Made by a program: the position numbers and the translations under genes. Below the pieces are notes generated by a model, which saw only the letters and a list, made by a program, of their open reading frames with translations, did no database searches and was not told the DNA's origin. Of a stretch of DNA of 64,000 nt, positions 53,850 to 64,000 are shown piece by piece (position 1 is the stretch's first letter; each line of letters starts with the position of its first letter). The DNA comes from Pseudomonas sp. ATCC 13867 (GTDB lineage: Bacteria > Pseudomonadota > Gammaproteobacteria > Pseudomonadales > Pseudomonadaceae), in assembly GCF_000349845.1 (NCBI RefSeq), contig NC_020829.1:124001-188000 (forward strand), in the 5' to 3' direction.

Positions 53850-53890
53850 TGTCGTTATCCTCGGCTCAATCTTTTTTTGTCGTGTGGCAG

Positions 53891-54376
53891 TCAGGCGGCG
53901 GCTTCATCGACCAGCGCCATCTCGCGGCTGGTCATGAGTTTTTCGATGTCCACCAGGATCAGCATCCGCTCGCCCGCGGTGGCCAGGCCGAGCAGGTATC
54001 GGGTATCGAAGCTGGCGGCGAACTCCGGCGGCGGCTTGATCTCCTCGCCGGCCAGGGCGATCACGTCGGAGACCGAATCCACTACCGCGCCGACGATGCG
54101 CCGGCCGACGTTGAGGATGATCACCACGGTGAACTGGTCGTAGCTGATGTCGGCCAGGTTGAACTTGATGCGCAGGTCGACGATGGGCACGATGGCGCCG
54201 CGCAGGTTGATCACGCCCTTGATGAAGGCGGGCGCGTTGGCGATCGCGGTGACCTGGTCGTAGCCACGGATTTCCTGCACCCGCAGGATGTCGATGGCGT
54301 ATTCCTCGCGGCCCAGGGTGAAGGTCAGGTACTCCTGCGCGGGGCTGGCCGCGAGGCTGGCTTCAGTGGCGCTCAT
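53891..54376 (-). CDS. cheW: Chemotaxis coupling protein CheW
   Basis: 161 aa from the ATG at 54376, which has AGGAGA 7 nt upstream and overlaps the end of cheA by 14 bp. The CheW fold is evident: [44 protein letters not shown] and [10 protein letters not shown]. It links Aer2 to CheA. The longer open frame is rejected because it lies within cheA and lacks a ribosome binding site. Confidence 0.95.
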   Translation of the reverse strand: MSATEASLAASPAQEYLTFTLGREEYAIDILRVQEIRGYDQVTAIANAPAFIKGVINLRGAIVPIVDLRIKFNLADISYDQFTVVIILNVGRRIVGAVVDSVSDVIALAGEEIKPPPEFAASFDTRYLLGLATAGERMLILVDIEKLMTSREMALVDEAAA

Positions 54377-56198
54377 GGGTGGTTTCTCCTTGTGCCGCCA
54401 GGCGCGGCAGGGCGTCGACATCGAGGATCAGGGCGACGCTGCCGTCGCCCATGATGGTGGCGCCGGCGATCCCGTCGATCCGGCGGAAGTTCTGTTCCAG
54501 GCTCTTGATCACCACCTGCTGCTGGCCCACCAGTTCGTCCACCTGCAGGGCGAAGCTCTTGCCCTCGGATTCGAGGATCACCACGATCGCCTGCTCCGGC
54601 GGCAAGGGCGTTGCGTCGATGTGCAGCAGCGCGTGCAGGGAGAACAGCGGGAGGTACTCGCCGCGCACGCGGATCACCGCCGCCTCGTCGCCGGCCATGC
54701 CGCGCACGTCGTCGGCGCGGGCCTGCAGCGACTCGACGATGTAGGTCAGCGGGATCACGTAGTTGACCTTCTCCACCGCGACGATCAGGCCGTCGAGGAT
54801 GGCCAGGGTCAGCGGCAGGCGGATGCCCAGGCGGGTGCCCATGCCGGCGGCCGAGTCGATCTCGATGCGCCCGCTCATGGCCTGGATGTTACGCCGCACC
54901 ACGTCCATGCCGACGCCGCGCCCGGAGAGCTCGGTGACGGCCTCGGCGGTGGAGAAGCCGGGCATGAAGATCAGTTGCCAGACCTCCGCGTCGGTCATCC
55001 CGTCGTGCACCGCCATGCCCTTCTCGCGGGCCTTGGCGAGGATGCGCTCGCGGGACAGGCCTCGGCCGTCGTCGGAGATTTCCACCACCACGCTGCCGCC
55101 CTGGTGGCTGGCGGCGAGCTTCACCGAGCCCTGCGCCGGCTTGCCGGCGGCCAGGCGTTCGGCGGGCGTCTCGATGCCGTGGTCGATGCTGTTGCGCACG
55201 ATGTGGGTGAGCGGGTCGCTGAGCTTCTCGATGACGCTCTTGTCCAGCTCGGTGTGCTCGCCCTGGAGGATCAGCTCGACCTGCTTGCCCAGGCGCGCCG
55301 AGGTGTCGTGTACCAGACGCGGGAAGCGGCTGAAGATGAAGCTGATCGGCAACATGCGGATCGACATCACCGATTCCTGCAAGTCGCGAGTGTTGTGCTC
55401 CAGTTGCGCCAGGGCCTGCTGCAGACGCTCGTAGTGCGTGGGGTCGAGGTCCTCGCTGAGCTGGCTGAGCATGGCCTGGGTGATCACCAGTTCGCCGACC
55501 AGGTTGATCAGGCTGTCGATCTTCTCGACGCTGACCCGGATCGAGCTGGACTCGCCCTCGCTGCGGCAGTCCGCGCGCGCCGCCGCCACGGGCTTGGCCG
55601 GCGCCGGCGCGGACGCCGGTGCGACCTCGCTGGAAGCGCCCGGCGTACCGGGCGCGTCGTCGAAGAAACCGAAGTCTTCGTGGGCGGCCGCGGGTTCGCT
55701 GGAGGGCGTGCCGGGGGCGTCATCGAAGAAACCGAACGCATCGTCGTCGCTGGCCGCCCGGGGCGTACCCGGCGCCTCGTCGAAGAAGCCAAGCGCCGTA
55801 CTCTCTGCCGGCTCCGCCAGCCAGGCGCGCAGGCGCTGCACCGTGGCCTGCACCGGCGCGCTCGGGTCCGGGCACTGGTCGCGGTGGGCGTCGAGCAGGC
55901 GCTGCAATACGTCGCGGGCCTCGAGGAACACCCCGATCATCTCCGCGCGTAGGGCGGTCTGCCCGCAGCGGATGCGGTCGAGCAGGGTTTCCAGTTCGTG
56001 GGTGACGGCGGTCAGGTCGTCGAAGCCGAACATGCCGCTGGAGCCCTTGATCGAGTGGGCCGCGCGGAAAATGCCGTTGAGCGCCTCGGCGTCCGGCTGA
56101 TCGAGGTCGAGCCCGATCAGCAGCAGTTCGAGGGTGGCCAGGTGTTCGTCGGTTTCCTCGAAGAAGACCTGGAGGAATTGCTCCATACCGTTAGCCAT
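54363..56198 (-). CDS. cheA: Chemotaxis histidine kinase CheA with triple GFFD-APGTP linker
   Basis: 611 aa. P1 (HPt) has H48 in [15 protein letters not shown]. Residues ~131-215 replace a normal P2 domain: they hold three copies of GFFD(D/E)APGTP (136-146, 155-165, 176-186) in an acidic, alanine/proline-rich linker. P3 dimerisation, P4 kinase (RNSIDHG N-box, [15 protein letters not shown]1, [10 protein letters not shown]2) and P5 regulatory domains follow in order. It phosphorylates CheY and CheB of this cluster. An alternative start at Met5 is possible. Confidence 0.96.
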   Translation of the reverse strand: MANGMEQFLQVFFEETDEHLATLELLLIGLDLDQPDAEALNGIFRAAHSIKGSSGMFGFDDLTAVTHELETLLDRIRCGQTALRAEMIGVFLEARDVLQRLLDAHRDQCPDPSAPVQATVQRLRAWLAEPAESTALGFFDEAPGTPRAASDDDAFGFFDDAPGTPSSEPAAAHEDFGFFDDAPGTPGASSEVAPASAPAPAKPVAAARADCRSEGESSSIRVSVEKIDSLINLVGELVITQAMLSQLSEDLDPTHYERLQQALAQLEHNTRDLQESVMSIRMLPISFIFSRFPRLVHDTSARLGKQVELILQGEHTELDKSVIEKLSDPLTHIVRNSIDHGIETPAERLAAGKPAQGSVKLAASHQGGSVVVEISDDGRGLSRERILAKAREKGMAVHDGMTDAEVWQLIFMPGFSTAEAVTELSGRGVGMDVVRRNIQAMSGRIEIDSAAGMGTRLGIRLPLTLAILDGLIVAVEKVNYVIPLTYIVESLQARADDVRGMAGDEAAVIRVRGEYLPLFSLHALLHIDATPLPPEQAIVVILESEGKSFALQVDELVGQQQVVIKSLEQNFRRIDGIAGATIMGDGSVALILDVDALPRLAAQGETTHERH

Positions 56199-56209
56199 CT
56201 GGGGTTCCC

Positions 56210-56575
56210 CTACGGCAGGACCTTGCGGGTCACTTCAAGGAGCTTGGGCGGGTCGAACGGCTTGACCAGCCAGCCGGTGGCGCCGGCGCTCTTGCCCTGC
56301 TGCTTCATGGCATCGCTGGACTCGGTGGTCAGCATGAGGATCGGCACGCTGCGGTAGCCGGCCATGTCGCGCAGGCTGCGGATCAGCGACAGGCCGTCCA
56401 TGTTCGGCATGTTCTGGTCGGTGAAGACCAGGTTGTAGGTCTTGCGCTGGGCCTTGCCCAGGCCGTCCCTGCCGTCCACGGCCTCGTCCACGTCATAGCC
56501 GGCGGACTTGAGCGTGAAGCTCAGCATCTGCCGGATCGAGGCCGAGTCGTCGACGATCAGAATCTGCTTTCCCAT
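56210..56575 (-). CDS. cheY: Chemotaxis response regulator CheY
   Basis: 121 aa single receiver domain. Acidic pocket D9/D10, phospho-acceptor D53 in VFTDQNMPNMDG, switch Thr in MLTTESSD and lysine in VKPFDPP. AAGGAGT lies 9 nt upstream of the ATG. It is the output of the second cluster; whether it acts on the flagellar motor or elsewhere is not known for this system. Confidence 0.95.
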   Translation of the reverse strand: MGKQILIVDDSASIRQMLSFTLKSAGYDVDEAVDGRDGLGKAQRKTYNLVFTDQNMPNMDGLSLIRSLRDMAGYRSVPILMLTTESSDAMKQQGKSAGATGWLVKPFDPPKLLEVTRKVLP

Positions 56576-56628
56576 TGCGTGACTACTCCTTGTTCCCAGG
56601 GGCTGGCATTCGGGGAGATGGGCCGGCG

Positions 56629-56679
56629 TCAGCCCACCAGGGCGATGTTGGCCAGGTACTCGATGATCGACTGCAACAT
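56629..56679 (-). CDS. Possible 16-residue peptide between cttP and cheY
   Basis: The ORF reads MLQSIIEYLANIALVG and stops. It is preceded by AAAGGAGG ending 7 nt before the ATG, the strongest Shine-Dalgarno sequence in the neighbourhood. It lies 36 bp after the cttP stop and 53 bp before cheY in the same direction. The peptide is hydrophobic with one acidic residue, compatible with a short membrane helix. It could be a real small protein, a leader that couples translation to cheY, or the decayed start of a lost gene. I do not recognise it. Confidence 0.45.
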   Translation of the reverse strand: MLQSIIEYLANIALVG

Positions 56680-56715
56680 GTCACTGCCTCCTTTGCATCC
56701 GTCGGGTGGGTGCAC

Positions 56716-57903
56716 TCAGAACAGCTCGACTTCTCCGGCGCTGAGGCTGGTCTGCGCCACCGGGTTGTTCAGCGGGCGGTCGAGTTCGGCGACTTCCGCA
56801 CGCAGGCGCTCGCCCCATTCCCGGGGCTCGCGGCCATCCAGCGCGCCGAGGCCGACGGCCAGCGCAGCGAGACGCGCGCCGTGCTTGCCGATCTGTCCCA
56901 GCAACTGGCTGCTCATGTCCTGGAATTGCAGGGCGGTGACCGCCGCGTTGACGCCGTCGCCCACCTCCAGGGAAATCCGGTCCAGCTCCTGCACCACCTT
57001 GAGGGTGTGCTGGTTCATCGCGTCGAGGTCGTCGAGCATGCTCTGGATCTTCTGGCGCGAGTCGAGGGCGAAGGACATGTCCTTGTCGGCCAGTTGGGCG
57101 ATGGCGCCCTCGGCGTCCTTGATCTCGTGGTAGACCACGTCGACGTGTTCGCGGATGGCTTGCGAGAAGTGCGTGGAACGGGTGGACAGCGCGCGTACCT
57201 CGTCGGCCACCACGGCGAAACCGCGGCCGCTTTCGCCGGCACGGGCGGCCTCGATGGCGGCGTTCAGGGCCAGCAGGTTGGTCTGCTTGGCGATGGCGTC
57301 CATGTCCTGGGTGGACTGCAGGATCTCGCCGATCTTGTGGGTGACGCGGTCCATGCGTTCCACCAGTTGCTGCGAGGTGCGGCTGGTTTCCAGGGTGGCC
57401 TCGACGAACAGCCCGAGGGTTTCCTGGGTGGCGTGGATGAAGCGCTGGAAGTCGATGTCGTCGTCCAGGTGGCCGCGCCCGTCGTAGCGCTCGATCAGCG
57501 AGTGGGACAGGCCGCGCTGGGTGTCGATGCGCTCGGCCAGGCCGTGGAAGCTGTCGGTGAGCTGGGCGATGGCGTGGTGCAGGATGCCGTCGACCTGGTG
57601 GGTGTGGCCGTTGAGGTTGGCCAGGTGGGTTTCCACGGCCTCCTGCAACGGGCGCCATTGCGGCAGCTGTTCGCTGTCCAGGCTGACCTGCTGCGCCGTC
57701 GTTTGCGCCTGGGCGGGGCCGACCAGCAGGGTGCTCAGCACCAGGCTGGAGAGCCAGCCCACCGGCAGCAGCATCCAGAACGGCACGCCTGCCCAGCAAA
57801 GCCCGGCCACCACCGCCCAGGGCAGCGACTGGATAACCAGGCGTTTCGGCCAGCCCTGGCCGGTGGCCTGAACCGCAGGCGAATCGAGTCGGGTATCGCG
57901 CAT
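56716..57903 (-). CDS. cttP: Chemotaxis transducer CttP/McpA-like
   Basis: 395 aa. The N-terminus has two membrane helices close together ([23 protein letters not shown] and [13 protein letters not shown]) with almost no periplasmic loop. So it cannot carry a usual ligand-binding domain. The MCP signalling domain has [33 protein letters not shown] (landmarks: [23 protein letters not shown]). It ends in EVELF. CttP of PAO1, encoded at the same place, was linked to responses to chlorinated ethenes. It heads the second chemotaxis cluster. Confidence 0.9.
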   Translation of the reverse strand: MRDTRLDSPAVQATGQGWPKRLVIQSLPWAVVAGLCWAGVPFWMLLPVGWLSSLVLSTLLVGPAQAQTTAQQVSLDSEQLPQWRPLQEAVETHLANLNGHTHQVDGILHHAIAQLTDSFHGLAERIDTQRGLSHSLIERYDGRGHLDDDIDFQRFIHATQETLGLFVEATLETSRTSQQLVERMDRVTHKIGEILQSTQDMDAIAKQTNLLALNAAIEAARAGESGRGFAVVADEVRALSTRSTHFSQAIREHVDVVYHEIKDAEGAIAQLADKDMSFALDSRQKIQSMLDDLDAMNQHTLKVVQELDRISLEVGDGVNAAVTALQFQDMSSQLLGQIGKHGARLAALAVGLGALDGREPREWGERLRAEVAELDRPLNNPVAQTSLSAGEVELF

Positions 57904-57985
57904 GGTGCACTCCGTTGCCGAGCGCCAGATCGGGGAACCGCGCGGCTGCTGGGGTAGGTCCTAAGCAGTGCGTCGGCCTGGCTTC

Positions 57986-57996
57986 TTAAAGCTAGA
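57986..57996 (-). promoter_or_regulatory. Possible RpoS -10 element upstream of cttP
   Basis: Minus strand TCTAGCTTTAA matches the sigma-S pattern KCTAYRCTTAA at 8 of 11 positions. A TTGACA lies on the same strand at 58011-58016. It is about 85 bp before the cttP start. Expression of this cluster in PAO1 depends on RpoS, which agrees but does not prove it. The rest of 57904-58214 shows no gene. Confidence 0.4.
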
Positions 57997-58122
57997 GCGC
58001 TGTTGGGTGATGTCAAATTGACGCTATTTTGCCGGCATTCTGCGGGGGGCCTGATCTAGAGAGGTTTTTGCCGGAGACGCCGTTGTCCGGGCTTCGCCTT
58101 TGGCGACGGACGGTAGTCTGAA

Positions 58123-58142
58123 AGCCCCGTACGATAGGGGCT
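58123..58142 (-). terminator. Weak hairpin downstream of atsA
   Basis: AGCCCC, 8-nt loop, GGGGCT, about 73 bp after the atsA stop. No T-tract follows. Confidence 0.3.
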
Positions 58143-58214
58143 GCAGACGCTTGGGGAGTGGCAGGACGCGCCGGGATTGGCATTACGGGCCAGCCGTTCG
58201 CGCATGCCGATGGC

Positions 58215-59932
<1,718 letters not shown>

Positions 59933-59950
59933 AGGGCGGGGTTGTTTGGA

Positions 59951-60778
59951 TCAGCAGGCAATGAACTCGAACGGCAGGTCTTCCACCCGCCTGGGCTGCG
60001 GCGCGAGGTAGTCGCCATCGCCGGTCAACTCGTGCAGCAGCGCCTCGCGCAGGCGCAGGAAGTCGAAGCCGCCGCGCTCGCGCGGATGCGCCAGCGGCAC
60101 CTCGACGATGCGCTTGATCCGCCCCGGCCGTGGCGCCATCACCACCACGCGGTCGGCGAGGAACAGCGCCTCCTCCACGTCATGGGTGACCAGCACGGTG
60201 GTGATCCGCTCGCGCTGGCGGATGCGCAGCAGCTCTTCCTGCAACTGCTGGCGGGTGAGGGCATCGAGGGCGCCGAAGGGCTCGTCCAGCAGCAGGATGC
60301 GCGGGCTCGCCACCAGCCCCCGGGCGATGGCCACGCGCTGCGCCATGCCGCCGGAAAGCTGGTGCGGGTAGGCCCGCTCGAAGCCCTTCAGGCCCACCAG
60401 CTGCAGGTAGTCGGCGACCTTGCCGGCCTTGCCGGTGGCGCTCAACGGTTCGTTGACCAGGCCGAGTTCGACGTTCTGTTCCACCGTCAGCCAGGGGAAC
60501 AGCCGGTGCTCCTGGAACACGATGCCGCGTTCGCCGCCGATGCCGTCGATGGGTTTGCCGGCGATGCGGATTTCGCCCTGGAACTCGCGGTCCAGGCCGA
60601 TCAGCAGGCGCAGCAGGGTGGACTTGCCGCAGCCGCTGGCGCCGACGATGGCGATGAACTCGCCGTCGGCGATCTCCAGGTCGAAGCGTTCGATGGCCTG
60701 CAGTTCGCGGCCGTCCACGGGGAAGGTCTTGGCGACCTGGCGAAAGCTCACCAGCGCCGGGGAAGTGAAGGCGTTCAT
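59951..60778 (-). CDS. atsC: Sulfate ester ABC transporter ATP-binding protein
   Basis: 275 aa. Walker [12 protein letters not shown] near residue 50, Q-loop [11 protein letters not shown], signature [15 protein letters not shown], Walker [13 protein letters not shown] and H in VTHDVEEA. Belongs to the SsuB/TauB nitrate/sulfonate/taurine class. It overlaps atsB by 4 bp. With AtsB and AtsR it imports sulfate esters for AtsA. Confidence 0.93.
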   Translation of the reverse strand: MNAFTSPALVSFRQVAKTFPVDGRELQAIERFDLEIADGEFIAIVGASGCGKSTLLRLLIGLDREFQGEIRIAGKPIDGIGGERGIVFQEHRLFPWLTVEQNVELGLVNEPLSATGKAGKVADYLQLVGLKGFERAYPHQLSGGMAQRVAIARGLVASPRILLLDEPFGALDALTRQQLQEELLRIRQRERITTVLVTHDVEEALFLADRVVVMAPRPGRIKRIVEVPLAHPRERGGFDFLRLREALLHELTGDGDYLAPQPRRVEDLPFEFIAC

Positions 60779-62382
60779 GCGTGTCTCCAGCGCGTCGCGT
60801 GCGCTTCAAGGCGGTGTCCGAGGGCGGCGAGCAGTGCGCCGGTGAGGCCGACCAGCAACATGCCGGCGCCGACCAGGTCCATGCGGAACAGCTGCTGGGC
60901 GCCGATCATCAGGCTGCCGATGCCGCCGTTGGACGGCATGAAGTACTCGGCGCCGATGGTGCCCAGCCAGGCGTAGATCAGCGCCAGGCGCAGGCCGGCG
61001 AACACCGAGGGCGCGGCACCCGGCAGCACCAGCCGGCGCAGCCGCTGCCACGGCGACAGACGCAGGGCGAGGGTCGCTTCGCTCAGTTGCGGCGGCAGGC
61101 TGGCGACGCCGCGCTGGGTGGCCAGCAGCAGCGGGAAGAAGGACGCGAGGCCGACGAACACCACCTTGGCCGTCTCGCCCAGGCCGAACCAGGCGGTGAG
61201 CAGCGGCACCCAGGCGAAGATCGCCACCTGCCGCAGCGCGGCGAAGCTCGGGCCTAACAATCGTTCGGCGGGACGCAGCAGGCCGAGCGCGAGACCCAGG
61301 CCGAAGCCCAGCGTACCGCCCAGCAGCAGGCCGCCGAGGGCGCGTTGCAGGCTGCTCAGCAGTGCGCCGGGCAGGCTGCCGTCGAGCAGTCCCTGCCACA
61401 GGGCGGCGGCCACTGACGCGGGGCTGGCGAGGATCGCCGGATCGACCCAGGCGAAGACACTGGCGGCCTGCCACAGGGCGAGCAGCGCAAAGGGCAGCAA
61501 CCAGGGTTGCAGGCGCTGCCAGCCGTGGCCGCGCGCGCTGCGGCGCAGCTCCCCGGCGGCCTGTTGCGGCCAGTGCAGCAGGCGTCGGTCCAGGGCCTGG
61601 ATACCCCGGTCCATCGCCGCGCCCACCAGGCCGATGACCAGGATGCAGACGAACACGGTGTCGAGCATGAACAACTGGCGCGCCTGCACCATCAGGTAGC
61701 CGATGCCTTCGCTGGAAGCCAGCAGCTCCACGGCCAGCAGCGAGGTCCAGCCCTGCGCCAGGGCCAGGCGCACGCCGGAGAGGAAAGAGGGCAGCGCCGC
61801 CGGCAGGATCAGCCGCCACACCAGCAGGTGACGCGGCAGGCGCAGCACGGCGGCGGCCTCGCGCAGGCGCGGCTGGGCGTCACGCACGCCGACCAGGGTG
61901 TGCAGGGTGACCGGGACGATCACCGCCTTGATCAGCACCACCAGCTTGAGCAGCTCGCCGATGCCGAAGAACAGCATGAACAGCGGAATCCAGGCCAGGG
62001 TCGGGACCTGCGCCAGGGCGCTGAAGGTCGGCAGGATCAGCCGCTCGGCCCGCCGGCTGAAACCCAGCCAGGCGCCCAGGGCGAGCCCGCTGGCGATGCC
62101 GGCGAACAGGCCCCAGGCCAGGCGTTTCAGGCTGATGCCCAGTTGCAGCCAGAGCTCGCCGCCGAGCAGCTCGCGGGCGGTCTGAAGCACCAGCTCCGGG
62201 GTCGGCAGGATCTGCGCCGACATCCAGTGCCGGTGGCTGGCGATCCACCACAGCAGCGCCAGCATGGCCGGCACCAGCCAGGGCAGCGCGCGGGAGGTTG
62301 AAGCCCACGGCAGGCGCGGTGTGACGAGCGCCGGACGGGGAGTGGGGAGGGCAAGGCCGGAGGCTTTAATAATATTCTTCAT
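60775..62382 (-). CDS. atsB: Sulfate ester ABC transporter, fused double permease
   Basis: 535 aa, twice the length of a usual SsuC/TauC permease. Two homologous halves are visible, each ending with an EAA-type loop: [25 protein letters not shown] near residue 195 and [25 protein letters not shown] near residue 460. One polypeptide therefore provides both transmembrane domains, as in PAO1 AtsB. The start at 62382 is the first ATG and overlaps an ATATTC...GAATAT inverted repeat. Confidence 0.93.
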   Translation of the reverse strand: MKNIIKASGLALPTPRPALVTPRLPWASTSRALPWLVPAMLALLWWIASHRHWMSAQILPTPELVLQTARELLGGELWLQLGISLKRLAWGLFAGIASGLALGAWLGFSRRAERLILPTFSALAQVPTLAWIPLFMLFFGIGELLKLVVLIKAVIVPVTLHTLVGVRDAQPRLREAAAVLRLPRHLLVWRLILPAALPSFLSGVRLALAQGWTSLLAVELLASSEGIGYLMVQARQLFMLDTVFVCILVIGLVGAAMDRGIQALDRRLLHWPQQAAGELRRSARGHGWQRLQPWLLPFALLALWQAASVFAWVDPAILASPASVAAALWQGLLDGSLPGALLSSLQRALGGLLLGGTLGFGLGLALGLLRPAERLLGPSFAALRQVAIFAWVPLLTAWFGLGETAKVVFVGLASFFPLLLATQRGVASLPPQLSEATLALRLSPWQRLRRLVLPGAAPSVFAGLRLALIYAWLGTIGAEYFMPSNGGIGSLMIGAQQLFRMDLVGAGMLLVGLTGALLAALGHRLEAHATRWRHA

Positions 62383-62629
62383 TGGAATATGAAAAATCCA
62401 ATCAATGCATTTATGAGCTAAGAAAGGTCATTTAAGGGAAGCCCCTCCGCTGCGGCCAATGCATTCGAGGAATATTTTTTATGCCTTCCGGGCATTTCCG
62501 CGCGGAGCCCGAGCGCATCTGATTTAGGTCTTTCAGTTACTAAAAAATAAGTTTTTATTATTTTATTCGCGGACCAGGAGCTGCCTTTAGTGCCTCCCAC
62601 GCATTCATCCATTGCAGGAGGCAGGCGCC
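62383..62629. promoter_or_regulatory. AT-rich divergent promoter region atsB / atsR
   Basis: 247 bp, far lower in GC than the genes on either side, with TAAAAAATAAG and TTTTTATTATTTTATTC runs. ATATTC, 7 bp, GAATAT (62372-62390) overlaps the atsB start. Regulation by sulfur supply (CysB-type) is expected from the ats genes of P. aeruginosa. I cannot place a specific site. Confidence 0.5.
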
Positions 62630-63688
62630 ATGAAGGCCCTCACCCAACAGTTGCTGTCCCTCTTCGCCGCGCCGCTGCTGGCCGGTCTGCTCGGCGCCTA
62701 CCCGACCTTCGCCCAGGCCGCGCCGGTGAAGGAAATCCGCATCGCCGTGCCTGATGTCAGCGCCGGCCCGAAGCCGTCCGGCGGCGGTATCGTGGACGTG
62801 CTGCACACCCGCCAGTTGCTGGAGAAGGAGTTCGCCGCCGATGGCATCCAGGTCAAGTGGACCTTCTTCAAGGGCGCCGGCCCGGTGATCAACGAGGCCC
62901 TCGCCAACGACCAGGTGGACTTCGCCTACCTGGGCGACCTCGCGGCGATCATCGGCAAGTCCAGCGGGCTGGACACCCGCCTGCTGGCCGCCACCGCGCG
63001 CGACGTCAATCACTACCTGGGCGTACAGCCGGGCTCCGGCATCAAGTCCCTGGCCGACCTCAAGGGCAAGCGCGTGGGTATCTTCCGCGGCACCGCGAGC
63101 CAGTTGTCGTTCGACAACGCTCTGGCCAGCGCCGGGCTCTCGGAGAAGGACCTGAAGGTGATCAACCTCGACTTCAGCGCCGCGCTGGCGGCCCTGGCTG
63201 CCCGGCAGATCGATGCCACCTGGGGGCTGGCGGGATTGTTCGCCCTGCGCGAGAAGGGCCTGGCGGACATCGTATTGAGCACCCACGACCTGGGCGGCGC
63301 CGGCACCCTGCAGGCGGGGCTGGTGGGCAACGGCACGTTCGTCGACGCCCATCCCGACCTCACCGAGCGGCTGCTGAAAGTGCAGCTGCAGGCGGTGCAG
63401 TGGGCCAGCGCCGAGACCAATCGCGATGCGTATATCGAGCTGGTGTCGAAGCAGGCCAGTTACCCGGCGCTGATCTTCAACAGCGAGTACCGGGATCGCG
63501 CGCTGGCGGAGGTGTTGTCGGCGAAGTTGGATGCGGACTTCCTGGCGAAACTGGATGCTTCCATCCAGGCCGCGAAGCGCTACGGGTTGATCCGGCGCGA
63601 GTTCAAGGCGGCGGATTGGGCGAAGCCAGAGTTGCAGGAGGCGGCGGGCAAGCAGATTGCCGGGCAGCCGGTGGCGGTGGTTCAGTGA
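62630..63688 (+). CDS. atsR: Sulfate ester ABC transporter, periplasmic binding protein
   Basis: 352 aa from the ATG at 62630, which has AGGAGG 8 nt upstream; the TTG at 62612 is rejected. Signal peptide ending FAQA-APV. SsuA/TauA-like fold: [35 protein letters not shown] and SLADLKGKRVGIFRGTASQLS. It is divergent from atsB, so the transporter is driven from both sides of one promoter region. Confidence 0.92.
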   Translation: MKALTQQLLSLFAAPLLAGLLGAYPTFAQAAPVKEIRIAVPDVSAGPKPSGGGIVDVLHTRQLLEKEFAADGIQVKWTFFKGAGPVINEALANDQVDFAYLGDLAAIIGKSSGLDTRLLAATARDVNHYLGVQPGSGIKSLADLKGKRVGIFRGTASQLSFDNALASAGLSEKDLKVINLDFSAALAALAARQIDATWGLAGLFALREKGLADIVLSTHDLGGAGTLQAGLVGNGTFVDAHPDLTERLLKVQLQAVQWASAETNRDAYIELVSKQASYPALIFNSEYRDRALAEVLSAKLDADFLAKLDASIQAAKRYGLIRREFKAADWAKPELQEAAGKQIAGQPVAVVQ

Positions 63689-63725
63689 GACAGGGCGCCT
63701 ATTGCGGACAGGAGGCACTGATTTC

Positions 63726-63748
63726 GTAGGAGCGGACTCCGTCCGCGA
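63726..63748. repeat. REP of the second family
   Basis: GTAGGAGCGGAC + TCCGTCCGCGA, single copy, 38 bp after atsR. Confidence 0.75.
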
Positions 63749-63762
63749 TGTTCTTGCTCTTC

Positions 63763-63800
63763 GTAGGGCGAGTAACGTCTCTGGCGTTATCCGCCGTATC
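63763..63800. repeat. CGTAGGGCGAGTAACG...CGTTATCCGCC repeat
   Basis: GTAGGGCGAGTAACG opposed to GCGTTATCCGCCGTATC, an imperfect inverted repeat typical of Pseudomonas intergenic elements. It adjoins the hairpin block that follows. Confidence 0.6.
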
Positions 63801-63868
63801 GGGGTTAGGTGTTTCTGCGCCGCTTCGACGTGCACTGAGAGATTTTGTTTCGCCCCCTCGGGCGAGTC

Positions 63869-64000
63869 CCTTTTGGCAAACGCCCCAAAAGGAACCAAAA
63901 GGTCTTGCCCCATCATCCGGGTCCCGCTTCGCGGGACTTCCCTCGCTCCATCGAAGTTTCAGGGGCACGCGTCGACGGGCCATCCCTGGCCCGACGACGC
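63869..64000. repeat. Multi-hairpin intergenic block at the window edge
   Basis: Successive inverted repeats: CCTTTTGG / CCAAAAGG (63869-63892), GTCCCGC-TTC-GCGGGAC (63921-63937) and GGGCCA-TCCC-TGGCCC (63977-63992). No ORF is credible. The element seems to continue past the window. The whole of 63689-64000 is non-coding. Confidence 0.65.

Overview
The window is high-GC gamma-proteobacterial DNA. Almost every gene is recognisable as the counterpart of a Pseudomonas aeruginosa gene, and the intergenic spaces carry typical Pseudomonas REP/REPIN repeats. I infer a member of the wider P. aeruginosa group; the species cannot be settled from this window. Names of PAO1 counterparts are from memory, not from a search.

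Layout. 1-11.7 kb (+): the common polysaccharide antigen (A-band, D-rhamnan) locus. The tail of a glycosyltransferase, an acyltransferase and a methyltransferase (chain decoration) precede a tightly overlapping operon rmd-gmd-wbpW-wzm-wzt-wbpX-wbpY-wbpZ, which makes GDP-D-rhamnose, polymerises it and exports the chain. 11.7-17 kb (-): a DUF1127 protein, an acetyl-CoA hydrolase/transferase and the proton-translocating transhydrogenase pntAA-pntAB-pntB. 17.5-26.4 kb (-, one small + gene): the complete aa3 cytochrome c oxidase locus (subunits II, I, III) with assembly factors CtaG, SURF1, Sco, heme A synthase and heme O synthase, probably led by an RpoS-type promoter. 26.8-33.6 kb: a conserved unknown protein, beta-carbonic anhydrase, a radical SAM protein, a Pit phosphate transporter, an unknown lipoprotein and a HAD phosphatase.

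33.8-37.7 kb (-): a four-gene catabolic-looking operon (flavin monooxygenase, Rid protein, DUF1028, M20 deacylase) of unknown substrate. 38-43.6 kb: bauR facing bauABC for beta-alanine degradation, then a polyamine-type ABC binding protein. 43.7-44.4 kb: a non-coding array of three roughly 191-bp tandem repeats, each holding a REPIN. 44.4-57.9 kb (-): a GNAT acetyltransferase, the SiaABCD c-di-GMP/aggregation module, and the complete second chemotaxis cluster (cttP, cheY, cheA, cheW, aer2, cheR, cheD, cheB). 58.2-63.7 kb: the sulfate-ester locus, atsA-C-B on - with the divergent binding protein on +. The right edge is a block of intergenic repeats.

The most interesting items are the REPIN array with inverted flanks; a REP variant that carries a 13-14 nt insertion exactly at the hairpin apex (four copies); a 16-codon ORF with a perfect Shine-Dalgarno sequence between cttP and cheY; three copies of a GFFD-APGTP motif in the CheA linker where a P2 domain might be expected; and the uncharacterised monooxygenase/Rid/DUF1028/M20 operon, whose Rid protein lacks the catalytic arginine.
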